A stretch of DNA of 64,000 bases from Paralithodes platypus (lineage: Eukaryota; Arthropoda; Malacostraca; Decapoda; Lithodidae): contig CM064480.1 in the NCBI GenBank assembly GCA_032716605.1, positions 44,633,194 to 44,697,193 on the forward strand. Reading direction: 5' to 3'. Below, one piece after another: positions 23,733-35,133 of this stretch. Under the pieces are notes generated by a model. That model saw nothing but the letters and a program-made list of their open reading frames with translations, was not told the origin of the DNA and did not search any database. Made by a program: the position numbers and the translations under genes. Position 1 is the first letter of the stretch, and the number at the start of each line of letters is the position of its first letter.

Positions 23733-23946
23733 TTAACCCTTTCAAGCTACAATACGCGTTTCTGTTCTGTTTTCTGGCTACTATTAGACGATTTTATTCA
23801 GATTAGTAACGGTATACGGAAGTCAAAGGGTTGATTGAGATAGTATTTACCCTTTTAATACCCACATATACTTCCTAAGCTACATAAAAGCGTCTAATGA
23901 TAGCCAAAATAAACTGCTAAAATACGTCAGAGCTTCAAGGGGTTAA
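23733..23946. mobile_element. TTAACCC-type MITE, short
   Basis: Starts TTAACCCTTTCAAGCTAC and ends AGCTTCAAGGGGTTAA. The two halves are complementary around GGCTA(C/T)(T/C)ATTAGACG. Bounded by TTAA. Confidence 0.75.
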
Positions 23947-24334
23947 TGTTTTTCTTTCATTTGTTACTCCATTTTTTCGTTCATATTTTTTTTTTTTTTC
24001 CTCGGCAGTTTTCCCTCCCTCACCTCACTACTACACGAAGGGATCCATCACCAAGTCAGCGGTGCGGGTGTTTGAGAGAGAGAGAGAGAGAGTGAGATAA
24101 AACAAATCTTCCTATATTGCTAAATATGTTGCTTAGCGTTCCCATACATTATGAAAAGTTTAACTATTTTTGCATATGCATATATAGTCTCCAAAAAGAT
24201 AATGGAATGGCTATCATTCATAAGAATGGACCTCCATGATGCACTATCATTGCGTATGAATAGCCTTAAATCCAATAAACAGAATACAGCCAGAATAATC
24301 ATCCATTGAATTAATAATATAAATTAGAATAATA
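23947..24334. other. Unassigned sequence with short poly-T and (GA)n
   Basis: Poly-T at 23988-23999 and (GA)n at 24074-24091; nothing else recognised. Confidence 0.5.
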
Positions 24335-24510
24335 TGGGAGAGAGGTATTCTGATCAGGATTCGAGCCCACTCACCCCAGGTATATTTGGGAGAGTTAGGC
24401 ACTGTAACCACTCGGCCATCCGCTCATGGCCGAGTGGTTACGGTGCCCAACTCTCCCAAATATACCTGGGGTAAGTGGGTTCGAATCCTAGTCAGCATAC
24501 CTCTCTCCCA
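24335..24510. repeat. Inverted dimer of a tRNA-like sequence
   Basis: Two ~87-bp arms (24335-24421, 24424-24510) are near-perfect complements. The plus-strand arm carries an A-box-like TGGCCGAGTGGTTACGG and a B-box GGTTCGAATCC at tRNA-like distance. The GGCCGAGTGG start resembles Ser/Leu-type tRNAs with a long variable arm. A tRNA-derived SINE head duplicated head-to-head is more likely than two working tRNAs. Confidence 0.75.
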
Positions 24511-24715
24511 ACCTGTACGAAATTTTCTTTAGATAGGATCATATACTTGTCACAATACAAGTTACAATGGCCACGTTCACGCCAATAACTGTGACCCCAA
24601 ATCCATTATTGTTATCTTTTGTTTTGTTATTTTCTACTATTTTGTATTGTGAAAATTACAAATAGGTGTCCTACGTAGCTTATTTCAGATCTCATATAGT
24701 CATTCTACCTTTGTA
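24511..24715. other. Unassigned sequence
   Basis: No feature recognised. Confidence 0.4.
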
Positions 24716-25662
24716 AACTTAACCAAGCTGCTCACCAACGCGGCCCTCTGCCACATCCATCTCAAAGTTCTGGTCTCTCACCATTGTCATTTTTAACAAG
24801 GAAGACCTTGTACCCCTCAGATACAGGAGTGCAGACCTGAGAAGAGAAAAATATTGCTGACATCTCACCCATATTGTGACTTGACATCTCTGCTGGCGCT
24901 TCTTCTCTCTTATTTGTTCAGCTAACAGGGCATAGAAAGGAAAGGAATACTGATGCTGATACGGAGCAAGCTCCACTGGGTTTATGATAACCATACCTCA
25001 GAACCTTGGTGGACGAGCCAAAAGATCTCGTAATTCTTGTATGAAATGTCTCTCAGTTAAAGCAGGTATGAGTATTCTCTTGATAGTTTCTTCCAGTGGT
25101 TGGAACATCGGTTCATCCTCTAGTACTGTTCTCATAAGGAAGAGACATCTGTGCTTAATACCGTAACTCCGTAAGTGAAAGCAGTATAAGCAGCATGAGG
25201 CTCAGATCTAGCAATGACTGCCAGGGTTCTCACTTCCTTTACCCACTCTTCTACTATTTTCATACATAGACCCTCCTGCATGCATCTGTGTTTATTACCG
25301 TTCCCAAATTATGTTTAACTTCCTTTGTAATTTCAATTTCTGTACCTTGAAAAATCTGCACCGCTTCTTCATGCTGGTGTTTGTTCACAATGTGTACTGA
25401 TTTACTTGGATTAGGATGGTCACCGATGACTTAGCCAACAAATTGTATTTTCTCCCACCATTCTTTGAGACCCTATATTCTTTGTGCACCTAAGAAGTCA
25501 TCAGCATATGCCACTTGCTTCGCCCGGGTTTCTTCAGGTTTTACTTTATGCTGCAGAATCGATAATGCTAGAGCATACAATGTCTTTGCCACTGTATCTA
25601 TTTGTGTTGTTCCTTCATTCGATTTCATAATCATCATTACTTCCTTCTTTGTGCCTCTTGCT
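24716..25662 (-). pseudogene. Reverse-transcriptase pseudogene of uncertain retroelement class
   Basis: Reading the minus strand from 25640 gives SNEGTTQIDTVAKTLYALAL (cf. the EGTTQGDPLAM block of some reverse transcriptases). Next come QVAYADDFLGAQRI (catalytic YADD), GDHPNPSKSVHIV and a palm/thumb region (AVQIFQGTEIEIT, KHNLGT). Downstream are PHAAYTAFTYG, QPLEETIKRILIPALTE and MVIINPVELAPYQHQY. Several stops and shifts interrupt it. A MITE begins exactly where the frame is lost at the 5' side (25662). The arrangement is unlike the CR1-type LINEs nearby; I do not assign a clade. Confidence 0.72.
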
Positions 25663-26245
25663 ATACAGGGTGTAACGCTAGTTTATGTCATAACTTCAGG
25701 GGCTGAATCCTAAGGTTATTATGAGCAAGAAATGTTATATGATAATTTGGTTGATTCCCTAATCTGATTGAGTTATGGCACTGAAAGGTGTAAAGTAAAC
25801 CAACACTTATATATATCACCAAATTATTTATTATAACACATGTTTAGGGCTTGTACAGTATGTCTTATTGTGGTAATGTTGGTTAAGGTATTAGTTGTTC
25901 GAATTAGCCTTCATCAACTTGCACACACATTCCAACACAGTGTAATTTCGACCTTGTACTGTACCTCTACTGAGACAAATGTAGCAAATTTGACTGTCAT
26001 CTCTTTGGCATACTGTAATGGCACAAGAACCCTACAAGCTACAAGCCATACATTGTCACAATATTTATTTCAATAAATAGTTTGGTGTTATTTATTTGTG
26101 TGTGTTACTATACATGCCTCACTCGAAGTTCCATAACTCACTAACCAATGCGAATCAGACAAATTATCATGTCATTTCGTACTCGTAATACCCCCAAGAT
26201 TCAGCCCTTGAAGTTATGACATAAACTAGCGTTAAACCCTGTATA
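25662..26245. mobile_element. 576-bp MITE with CAGGGTGTAACG ends and TATA flanks
   Basis: The left end CAGGGTGTAACGCTAGTTTA (25666) and right end (26241) are complementary for ~60 bp, continuing through TGTCATAACTTCA(G/A)GGGCTG. TATA lies just outside both ends, fitting a TA-targeting (Tc1/mariner-type) MITE. Open frame 25840-26076 inside has no family motif. Confidence 0.88.
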
Positions 26246-26867
26246 TAGGTTAGCTGGCTACTTTTATGTATTTTCTATATACTTAGTAATACAAAAGATT
26301 ACACATTTGTACATATTTGCTTATCCCATCACATCCAAAACATGTATGAAGAATTTCAGGTTATAGAATAATGGTATTTGTTGACCTATACGTTGTGTAT
26401 TAGTAGAGAATGCCGCACGTGAGTAAGCTCACATGAATGAGTTCCACGGCCATATAATATCCAATGTTGGGACTTCGATGATTACTAAAGAAGTGGAAAT
26501 GGAAAACTGGAGGTTGATATATAATTATTCAGTTAAATTTAGATCAACCCATTGTGCAACATGGATTAGAAGAGGATTGGAAGAGTTAGATTATAGCTAA
26601 CTTTGAGTTTTGTCTATAAGTTAACGAATAATACTGTACCATAAATGAAGTTATGTTTATGAGTTCGATACTATTATTAACTTAATAATTTAGTAAATAC
26701 ATTGAATATTGCTATATTCTGCCTTCTCAAATCTACCGAGTTTCTCAGAATCTGGAAGCCACAGTGTGCATAGGAGGAGGCTCGTGCACTAACTTCCAAA
26801 GATCTGCCACATTATCTTCACCTAGCCAGTAAGTTAAGGCAAACATAGCGTATCTTCTTACTAAGTC
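26246..26867. other. Unassigned AT-rich sequence
   Basis: No feature recognised. Confidence 0.4.
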
Positions 26868-27203
26868 TTAAGGGGAGATATCCACTTGAGGGATTTTTTT
26901 CTTGACTCCTTTCTCCCTCATGTTTAGCCCCATTGCTTTTGATATTTTAAGACGTTCGCCCCATTATTTTGACGATTTTAGGAACTTTCGACCCATTTCT
27001 GTCAATTTTAAGACCTTTCGTGCCATTTAGGTGTCGATTTTATCCTGGCGAGCGATAGCGAGCCTGTTATTTAAGAGGAACCGGCTTTCAGCTGGGACAT
27101 TTTTCTACCGAAAAATGTACAAATTTATCTTGAAAGGGGGTCAAGGGGGTGTAATTTCAAGCTTGATGGAAGTCTAGGAAACACACTAAAAACCTCCCCT
27201 TAA
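26868..27203 (-). mobile_element. TTAAGGGG-family MITE, copy 2
   Basis: TTAAGGGGAGATATC at the left and AACCTCCCCTTAA at the right. Contains the family blocks in reverse: CCTGGCGAGCGATAGCGAGC, ACCGAAAAATGTACAAAT. Complete at both ends. Confidence 0.88.
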
Positions 27204-27288
27204 GCTCGCGGCAGGCCCATGTAGATCTTGTTTCAAAACAGCACCGTGGCATTGTTGATAAAAAAGAGTATCCTGCACTCTAAAAGTA

Positions 27289-27292
<4 letters not shown>

Positions 27293-27351
<59 letters not shown>
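27293..27351. repeat. (CT)n microsatellite
   Basis: Perfect CT repeat of about 58 bp. Confidence 0.97.
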
Positions 27352-27356
<5 letters not shown>

Positions 27357-28015
27357 GGGGCCTTGTTTCTTTAACTAAATCTCATGCTGACCTAAGGTCG
27401 GAGGGGGTGGTGGGTGGGGAGAGAGCCCTCTGCTTTGTTATCCTTACCTTCCACTCTGTAACACATTTTATGTTAGCATTAAGTCCGGACTGCCTAGTTG
27501 GGACAGCAAGTTATGTGCATTTATGTATCTCTATGTAACTTTCAATAATACTGTCGTTCGCAACAGGGTAACTGTACATTTCGTTAACCTATACGACAAT
27601 TGGAAGCAAATCCGTGAATAGAGAAAACAACTGGTTCTGGGTGGCTATTGAGTAATGAGCAGGATTTGAAAAGAGGGTACTAATATTTGTTATTTGTGAA
27701 TGTACAGTCGCAGTCATAAATGCTTGATACATACATTTTCAAAGCTGTTTGGGGTTGATTTAAAACGACTAATTATGTGTTTACCTGATAAATAGCAGGT
27801 AAAATAATTAGAAGTTTAAATTTATGTATCGGGGCTTCTTTCAAACTTTGTTGAGGCTTCAGAGCGTATTAGAATCAATGACCGCATCTATCCATACCAA
27901 TAAATACAAGGCTATGAAAGCTACTGGTAGCTGTTGATGCATATAATTAAATATAACCCTCTCAACCATCTCCCCTTAAAGAAATTCCCTGACAACCTGC
28001 GTTCCCAACTTCCCC
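27352..28015. other. Unassigned sequence
   Basis: No feature recognised. Confidence 0.4.
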
Positions 28016-30900
28016 TTAACTTCGCATGGTAGTTGAAGTGACGGGACCCAAAGAAGAACCGCACAGAGTAGCCGTGGTCAGAGAATCAAGGGACAGCAGA
28101 AGGAAGGGATTTAGAAATCAAAAGAAGAATGGAGTAATGGACAACATTTCCCATTCTCCAGAGAATGGGAAACTCAAGAACGGGAAATTTGACCCGTGGA
28201 CCCATTCTCCAATTCCCGGGCAAACAGGGGAGTTGACCCCGAAATACAGGTCAAGCCCCACCAATCATCACCTCGCACGGCCCCACCAATCACAGCACGG
28301 GGCTTAAACAACCAAGGCAAAGTTATCCCCCGAATACCACGATGAAAAAGTGCTTATGCAAGCTACGCATAAAGAGCCCTGGGAATATTTATATCGTTGG
28401 GGCTCTTCACCCTCGAGAAGCCATCATACGAGAAGAGAAGATAAATGGTGATAGGAAGTGCCGCATAAGAAAATCATTGCATAAACAATCCAAATAGCCA
28501 AAACAGTTAGTGAACAGAAAATCACTAATTACATCATCATGCTAGATAGTAGAAATAAGAAACAGAGGTCAAAAGGACAAGAACCTCAGTGCGATATTAT
28601 TAAGCACTAACATATATTTTTCATGTAATTATTATCCTCGACATAGCCACTTTTTATGTATTTACTATGCCCCTGTTAATGTGAGATCATGCAACCTGAC
28701 CAAGAGAAATAACCCAAATATAGCCTGACTGAAATTATAGGAAGTCAGTTCACACTCAGTAGGTTGCTCTGTCTGGATTATATTTTCTGGGAGTATTAAC
28801 TGCCTACTAGCGCTCCGTCTGGATTACATTGTCCGGGAGTCGTTCACCCTAGTGCTCTGTCTGGATTATATTGTCCAGGAGTCGTTCACCCCTCCGAGAG
28901 AGAAGGTGCCTGCCGTCCTGTGCCCCCTGCCCTTGGACTCCTGACGAAGTGGTCCCCTGACATCCAGCCGCCGTGCTCGGAGCTCTACGACGCCCCGACC
29001 CTCGTACTTGGCCCTTATCCCCCCCCCCCCCCACACTCTATCCTAAGTGTTCTGCGTATCTCAATTTGTGGCTATTGTTGAAGGTAAGGTAGAATATGAG
29101 AGTATTCCGGAAGTGTTGATAAGTTGATCTGTGCCAAGGATCTGTGTTAATTAATTACTTTAATACCAAATTGTGTACACTTTACATAGTCATTTATCCT
29201 CCCATAAATATTGATCTGTACAAGTGAGTTCATAGTCCCAGATATTGCTCAGCGAATCCTTTAAAGTGTAACTCTTATCTTATTATTATAATTCATAATT
29301 GTACACACGTTATATAAACTTACCTCTATTCAGGCTTACCACGGAATACTCTCAGATTTCACCTTTGTGTTATTTATTCTTTTGTGTATCCAAGTTGAGG
29401 CGAAAGTGTATACCGTGAAGATATTCCCTATTTTACCATCATTTACCTAGGGCCTATGCCCAAATTTATTTTAATCTATTTATCTTTCCATATCGAAAAG
29501 TCAAGAAACCCCCCCCCCCGTTGAGTTAACCTTAATTCAAATATTAAAATTATCTAATTTATCCAGTGCTTGTGAATTAATCTAGTCTATGTGTGCAGGT
29601 TGCTCGTAATTCTTTACACACCATTATAGTAACTCTTATTAAAGTTATTTTGTTTCTTACACCATATTGTTTAGGTGACCGATTTTCTATGAATTTACTA
29701 TTGTCAAAGTAAGTATTTTATTACATCTTATGTTATGTAATCCGCTCTACTTTGTATCTTTGATTCGCGTATTTGCTTTTAGGGATTTGTTAATATATTC
29801 AAATTACCTTTTCATGCTACAATCGTAGTATTTTATACAGCACAACTTCGTCGTGTATGCCCCATTTATTCTGAGTTCATTCGAAACTCTAATTTACTGT
29901 GATTTACAGTCGCATTTTAATCGAGTGTATTCTAGCCCTTTTTAGTATTAATTTGCATTTATTACAAAACCTTGTTATAGTTATTCATTGATCTTAATTT
30001 TAATTCTATATACGTGTAATTAGATCTCATACCCGGTCTATAATTATTTTTCGTACCTCGTGTGTAGATTCTTTCACAAAACCGCTTAGACAATCTAGTT
30101 CGAATTTAAACTACCTTGCCTCTTAGACCCTTAGTGTATCTCTAACTCTCATCTGTGATTTATAATCGCACTAAAGAGAATTGAGAATTCACAAATAAGC
30201 AGTCCATCTGACCTAGGGCCAACGCACTACACCTGCCTATCTTACCTGTGTGACCCCTTGTTAATCCCCTTGATAGCCGCTCACCGCGTTGCGCCCGTGA
30301 ACGCTCTTTCAGGCAGGTTAATTTTAATTTCAGAAGTCTTCACGTTAAACGCTTCGCTCACATACGTAATATTATCTTATTGAAATACTAATTACATGTA
30401 TAAACTTATTTTTCTTAGATACTCATATTACTGATACTGTATGTGTTACGTGACTTATAATATTTAATTTATCATTATAACTATTCTATTCTGATACGTC
30501 ACTGATTCCAATTACCTTCTGCCGAATACGACAGATAGGTATGATTGATTTACCATTCCATGCAATTGAATAAATAAGAGTGTAAAGTAACCTGTGTTCT
30601 TATTGCGTGAATGCTGCCTTAGTTTAAGAAGTTATTGCACAATTTATAAACCTAGATGTGACCCTGTCGAGCATATTCTATCTCACTATATCCTATTACA
30701 GGATTGTTAACGAGATAATACAAAGTCGAGTTGAAATACCAACCCGACATTTCAGTAGTCTATTGCCGCGGTAATTGACAGCGTGAGGAATACATTTATG
30801 GTTGGGCTTGCATTGAAGTTGATAAGATAAAACATTTAATAACTGTATGTTAGTTAGTTGAAATAGGACTTCAGAGGCTATCAACCTTATTGGATTATTT
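28016..30900. repeat. Large non-coding repeat, copy B
   Basis: Partner of 2300-5630. Shared landmarks in order: TATGCAA(T/G)CTAC near 28360, a local tandem repeat, a poly-C run (29020-29032), GATCTGTGCC-AAGATC-like text (29128), and ACCTAGGGCCTATGCCCAA (29445). CTTCGTCG appears near 29848 (cf. 4420 and 4532). The 93-aa frame at 28026-28307 has no family match. Confidence 0.5.
28735..28900. repeat. ~42-bp tandem repeat, 3 copies
   Basis: GCTC(T/C)GTCTGGATTA(T/C)AT followed by TGTCC(G/A)GGAGTCGTTCACC, three times (about 28769, 28811, 28853), the first more diverged. Confidence 0.85.
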
Positions 30901-30963
30901 ATTCATATATTTGTCACCGACCAACTTTACTTCTAAGCTCAATTAATGATATCAACAAATACA

Positions 30964-31037
30964 TGTGGCACTCCAAGGACTCGAACCTAGGACACTCCTA
31001 CCGAAATTCCGCGCATTTATGCATTACGCCAGCACAC
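30964..31037 (-). repeat. tRNA-like sequence, probably SINE head
   Basis: On the minus strand a ~73-nt stretch starts TGTGCTGGCGTAATGCATAA (A-box-like), has B-box GGTTCGAGTCC and ends GAGTGCCACA. The terminal 7 nt pair well (TGTG...CACA). A tRNA-derived SINE or tRNA pseudogene. Confidence 0.6.
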
Positions 31038-31382
31038 ATAAAGTCAAGAATATTGTCAGGACTGGAACCTCTTTTCGATAATTCCAGTCCCTTGAACTGT
31101 ATGTATGTGTGCGTGTACTGTAAATATGTATATCTCTGATTGAAAGGGTAAATAATAAATTTTAAACTTGATATGTAAAACACACCCATGTTACCTATAT
31201 ATATTTTTGTTTCTTCCAACTCGACATGACTTGGAGTTTTCGTCCATCCATAATAATGAATTGTGGAATTTGTGATTTTCCAATGTTGTTCCAGTTCATC
31301 ACTTAACCTAAGAACGGCGAGCCTATGGTATTTAAAACGTCCCACTGGGCGAAGGTATTGTGGGTAAATCCTGACTAATTTC
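31038..31382. other. Unassigned sequence
   Basis: Could be the body of the adjacent SINE on the minus strand; the 128-aa frame 30998-31384 spans SINE and repeat and is not credible as a gene. Confidence 0.4.
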
Positions 31383-31800
31383 ATAATTTTACGATAAATA
31401 TTACTTATTCATATGCGCCTATTTTACGTTTAATATGAAAATATTAACATGTAACAACAATAAAACAAGTGGGAGTAGTATTTGGGGGGTGAAAAAGACG
31501 AATTATTGCCGACCGTCCAATCATGAGGTGAGAGGCGCGCGAGACATACACTCTCCCCTCTCGAGGCCTGAAGCCAGACTGATGTCTCGCTAGTGAAGTC
31601 TCTCTCTCTCTATGATCCTTACACACCTCCCTTTCGACCTTGGAACCGGCTGGGATATATTGGCGTGAAAATGACCCGATAAACAGGGGAATAAGAGGAC
31701 AAATAAGTTATAATTGAGGAGGGGGAGAAGGTGGGGGTGGACACATGTGGAGGAATGATAGTAGGTATGGAGGGGAATTATCTCACTTCATAACACATTC
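31383..31800 (+). repeat. Dispersed ~420-bp repeat, copy 3
   Basis: Matches the reverse complement of 7750-8190 from AATTTTACGATAAATATTAC to GGGGAATTATCTCACTT, and the 5' part of 6208-6600. Confidence 0.8.
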
Positions 31801-32174
31801 CTTTGTTTTGAGTGCCAGTGGGATGTTTTGAAAGGCTTTTTTTAGGCCTTGGCTCATATGAGGACACTTGCCCTCGTAGGGTTCAGACTCAATTGAGGAC
31901 GCTCGCTGTTCTTGGGTTAATTGATGTAATTATTGGCTTTGTTGTTGTATTATGGTATATACATACATTTTAAGAGAGAGAGAGAAACGTACGCACCACA
32001 CCAGGGAATAGCTTGATTAAGCAGGATTCCCATAAAAGGCAACAATGAAGAAATTATAGAAACAATAAGGTCAGGAAAGTAGAAATAAAATAAAATAGGT
32101 GCATTAAATATAAATATATACGGTACTCAAAACAGGGAAAATTTCAATAATTAAATCAATGGGGTAGTACTCAC
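31801..32174 (-). other. Presumed intron following the Ig exon
   Basis: AT-rich with a short (GA)n at 31974-31985. On the minus strand it begins directly with the GTGAGT donor of the proposed exon. Confidence 0.4.
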
Positions 32175-32380
32175 CACCTCGGAACCCAGATGGTGTGTAT
32201 AGCAGTGTATAGTAGCTGTGCCCCCCACTTGAGCAGTGATCTTAGTGTTGTTCTGGGGCATGCCGCCCCCTTTACTGTGCCCTTCCTTCTCCACCGACTC
32301 TCCTCCGCTGCCGATACCTATCCAATCGCTGACGAACCCCCGCCTTTCGCTGTAGCCGCTGTGTCGCCGCCCACCTGCAC
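32175..32380 (-). CDS. Partial exon of a Dpr-type immunoglobulin-domain receptor gene
   Basis: On the minus strand the frame ends NNTKITAQVGGTATIHCYTH and HLGSEV, directly followed by the splice donor GTGAGT (32169-32174). Dpr proteins (insect neuronal cell-surface receptors that pair with DIPs in synaptic partner recognition) start their first Ig domain with TAQxG.TA.xxC.V..LG...VSW. The Cys of IHC would be the B-strand disulfide cysteine. A pyrimidine tract ending CCCGTAG (AG at 32381-32382) can serve as acceptor, giving a 206-nt exon, phase 1 in and phase 0 out; a second AG six bases on is an alternative. The N-terminal part is Gly/Ser-rich linker-like. Alternatively the frame begins at 32429 with MSFRLVVIYLVVIPPVGAGG, which looks like a signal peptide. 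Other exons were not found here, so the gene is partial. Family by motif, no search run. Confidence 0.7.
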
Positions 32381-32687
32381 CTACGGGAGGAATAACAACT
32401 AGGTAAATAACTACTAATCTGAAGCTCATGCATTATAAGTGGATCTATTAGGTAGGAGAGGAACTATACTACTTTTTCTCAGCAGTCAAACACTATGCAC
32501 CAGTTATTATGGAGATACCCGGTTCGCCGGAGTTGCAACAGAAAATCAGTTATAGTGGGTGGCTGTAGCCTGATGAAATCCATCCGCCTCTCTATTTTAC
32601 CTTGGAGTGTAGGTTTGACTATATCTATATATTCTTCATGAATTTAATTTACTTTATCTCCTAGTTGACCTAATCTCAACTCTTTTC

Positions 32688-32718
<31 letters not shown>

Positions 32719-32832
32719 AAAATAATAATTATTATAATAATAATAATGGTTGGTTTATTGTTCACTTGCAGCTGTGAGGCAGAAAATCTACAGCATTTTT
32801 CTTAATTTAGGTACAGGACAATGCTTATTCTA
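32381..32832. other. Presumed intron or upstream sequence with (TG)n
   Basis: Contains (TG)n at 32691-32716 and ATT-rich DNA. No other feature. Confidence 0.4.
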
Positions 32833-33815
32833 ACTTAGGGAGGCTGAACCCTCCGCTGAGCCCAGACATCAAAATTTCTAATTTTTGTGTTCTTGTGTTA
32901 TAATGCTTCTTTCAACATAGGAGAATAGCATAGGAAGGAACAAAAAAACATATCGCATCCATAACCCCCCGGGCCGGGGGTTCGACCTCGACCCCCGAAA
33001 AAGGATTTTTTTTTTCTTTCAGCCACCCAAAAAAAATATGTGTCTGTAGTCTAAAGGGCTGCTGTAAGCAATATAAATAATCATATGAGGGCATAAACAC
33101 CCATATGACATCCCTAGGGCCCCCTTGGGGGGGCCCCAATATCATGGATTTTGGTAAACAATTCTCTCATAAAACCAGTGAAACCTACCCATGACGAAAA
33201 TTTTCTTTGGTTGGTCATTAATCTCGATCTTCTATGTGCGCGCTATGGCAGAAAACGGAAGCTAAGGAGGACTAACTATTTTATCTGCCCCCAAAATAGC
33301 TTTGACTGATGAAAATCTATGAATTTGTGTGGTTTGCTATCATTTTTTTGCACTTACGAGTGCCACTATATTTTTATGTATTGCTCAAATGCATTCCCCT
33401 TCTAAATAGAGTACATAGGGGTACATAGGAACGCCTGTACGTTTAGATAAATGCCGTTTTGCCGAAAATGTCCGAGTTTTGACCATTTTGGTGTCAAATC
33501 AGCTGTAACCCAAAAATAATAATGTAATATATTTTTTCAGCACTTTCTATTATTCAATAGGGGTATATTTAAATGCTACGTTGTAGGGGATGCTTGTACG
33601 CTATGCCATGCAAAAATTGCGGGAAATTTGAACAATGTTGAGTGACTAGATGATTTTACGAAAGTGCAATGAAATTTTGCGCTCGCGCGCACATAGAGAT
33701 CTGAATTTTTCAGCGAGTCTTAGTATTTCCATATGTAATAAGATGGTATAATGCCAGAAACACAATCTCTTATACAGGCTGACTTGGGGGTGTAAGGTTC
33801 AGCCTCTCCTTACTA
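32833..33815. mobile_element. ~980-bp terminal-inverted-repeat element, non-autonomous
   Basis: Left end TTAGGGAGGCTGAACCCTCC and right end (complement of TAAGGAGAGGCTGAACCTTA) are inverted copies. The interior has no intact protein; the 77-aa minus frame at 32912-33145 lacks motifs. Exact boundary and target duplication not resolved. Confidence 0.6.
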
Positions 33816-34206
33816 CAAAATTACATGCGACCTTTGACGACCATGAAGTGCCTGAGTTCCACCAGAGTACATACGCAGATGTTCTGGTGAGAGTATTTCT
33901 AGGCAAAAATAAGCTGATACTTGAGCAGCTTGCCTAGGAATGGACCACCAAACAATCCACTCCATCGGGATAGCCGTAAAGACCTTTAAGATTCTGAGGG
34001 ACTTGTACCCTCGACTTTGCGGTCAGTGCACACCGCCTGTGTGTGTGTGTGGGTGTGGGTGTGGGTGTGTGCCCTGCGAGGATGATAGACAAAGGAGAAA
34101 ATGTGTAGATAGGAAGAACGAAATGAAAGAGTAAAATTTAAGTTCTGTCTGCCGTGACAGCATGAAATGACAATGAACAGACAAGAGATCGACAAACATT
34201 AATGTT
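33816..34206. other. Unassigned sequence with short (TG)n
   Basis: (TG)n/(GGGTGT)n at 34038-34067. No gene; the short frames across it are repeat artefacts. Confidence 0.45.
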
Positions 34207-34566
34207 TACCCTGGAATACTATTGGATCACAGAGATATACATCACAGGTACTAATTTACAACCGAGTGAGACTGAACACCACGGAGAAAGAGGTTTGACC
34301 AAACAAGCACGATTTGTATTCTATTTTTAAGAATGGAACAGACAGGACAACGCAATGATAAAGCAATGGATAGAAAAGATACAAGCAATCAAATGTACCC
34401 TATAATACTGCTGAACCACAGACATGAATGATATTCATACATAAAAGAGGAAGGCCTTCTAACTCGCTCTGGAATACATTGATTTAATGATATTTATATC
34501 ACAGGTCCTCATTAGCATCTGCGTGAGACAGAACACCACACAGAAATAGCTTGTTCAGTACACTCG
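34207..34566. repeat. Degenerate direct repeat, 2-3 copies
   Basis: A ~95-bp segment (TGGAATACTATTGGATCACA, ATCACAGGTACT, GAGACTGAACACCAC) at about 34211 recurs at 34480 with changes (TGGAATACATTGATTTAATG, ATCACAGGTCCT, GAGACAGAACACCAC). A partial copy lies near 34400. Confidence 0.75.
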
Positions 34567-35055
34567 ATGGGCTTTTTTTCCTGGTATACTAGCTAGGACC
34601 ATATGCCACCCCTGTGTATGCTTTGGCGAAATGTCTGAATTCGAAGGCTGGGGTAACCTTGGCGACACCCTTCCCATTACTAGCCAGAACCAAGCTACCT
34701 CGAAATGGTTACCAACCTCAGAAGAACCTTCACAACTGTACGCTTATTCTATTTAACATCGTTCTTAACACTTGTAACCCCCCCAAAAAATATATGAAAG
34801 CATACCTCATGCAGAACTTACACGCTCTAACCATTACACTATCAAGACAGTTCAAGGTACTCTACATTACTACGATTAATATCCATTTATAAAATACCGG
34901 ATATCCATCTAATCATGTCCTGTACAAAATTGGACTACGAATAGCCTTATGCTTATGCGTGAGGAAAGGACAATATATGGGATACAGATTCCAAAAGGCC
35001 GACCTTTCTACTGCTAGGTGAAATGAGGCACAGGGAGTAAGGAGGCTTGCTCTTG
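34567..35055. other. Unassigned sequence
   Basis: Open frame 34614-34892 (92 aa) has no recognisable motif and ordinary AT-rich composition. No support as a gene. Confidence 0.4.
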
Positions 35056-35133
35056 CTCTGCTGGGGAATCAAACCCCGATCCTTTTGGTTATGAACCAAG
35101 CGCGGTAAGCAATACGCTACGGGACAGCCACAA
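35056..35133 (-). repeat. tRNA-like sequence with CAT anticodon loop, SINE head or tRNA pseudogene
   Basis: The minus strand reads GTGGCTGTCCCGTAGCGTAT, an anticodon stem-loop TTGGTTCATAACCAA (anticodon CAU), then B-box GGTTTGATTCC. The stem pairs perfectly. The 5' end GTGGCTGT does not pair well with the 3' end, so a SINE head is likelier than a working Met tRNA. Confidence 0.65.

Noticed and set aside
28026..28307. 93-codon charged frame
   Set aside because: No family motif, lies in the large repeat and not conserved as a frame in the 2.3-kb copy.
35056..35133. Functional tRNA-Met
   Set aside because: Anticodon stem and B box are good, but the acceptor stem does not pair and there are several SINE-like tRNA heads nearby.
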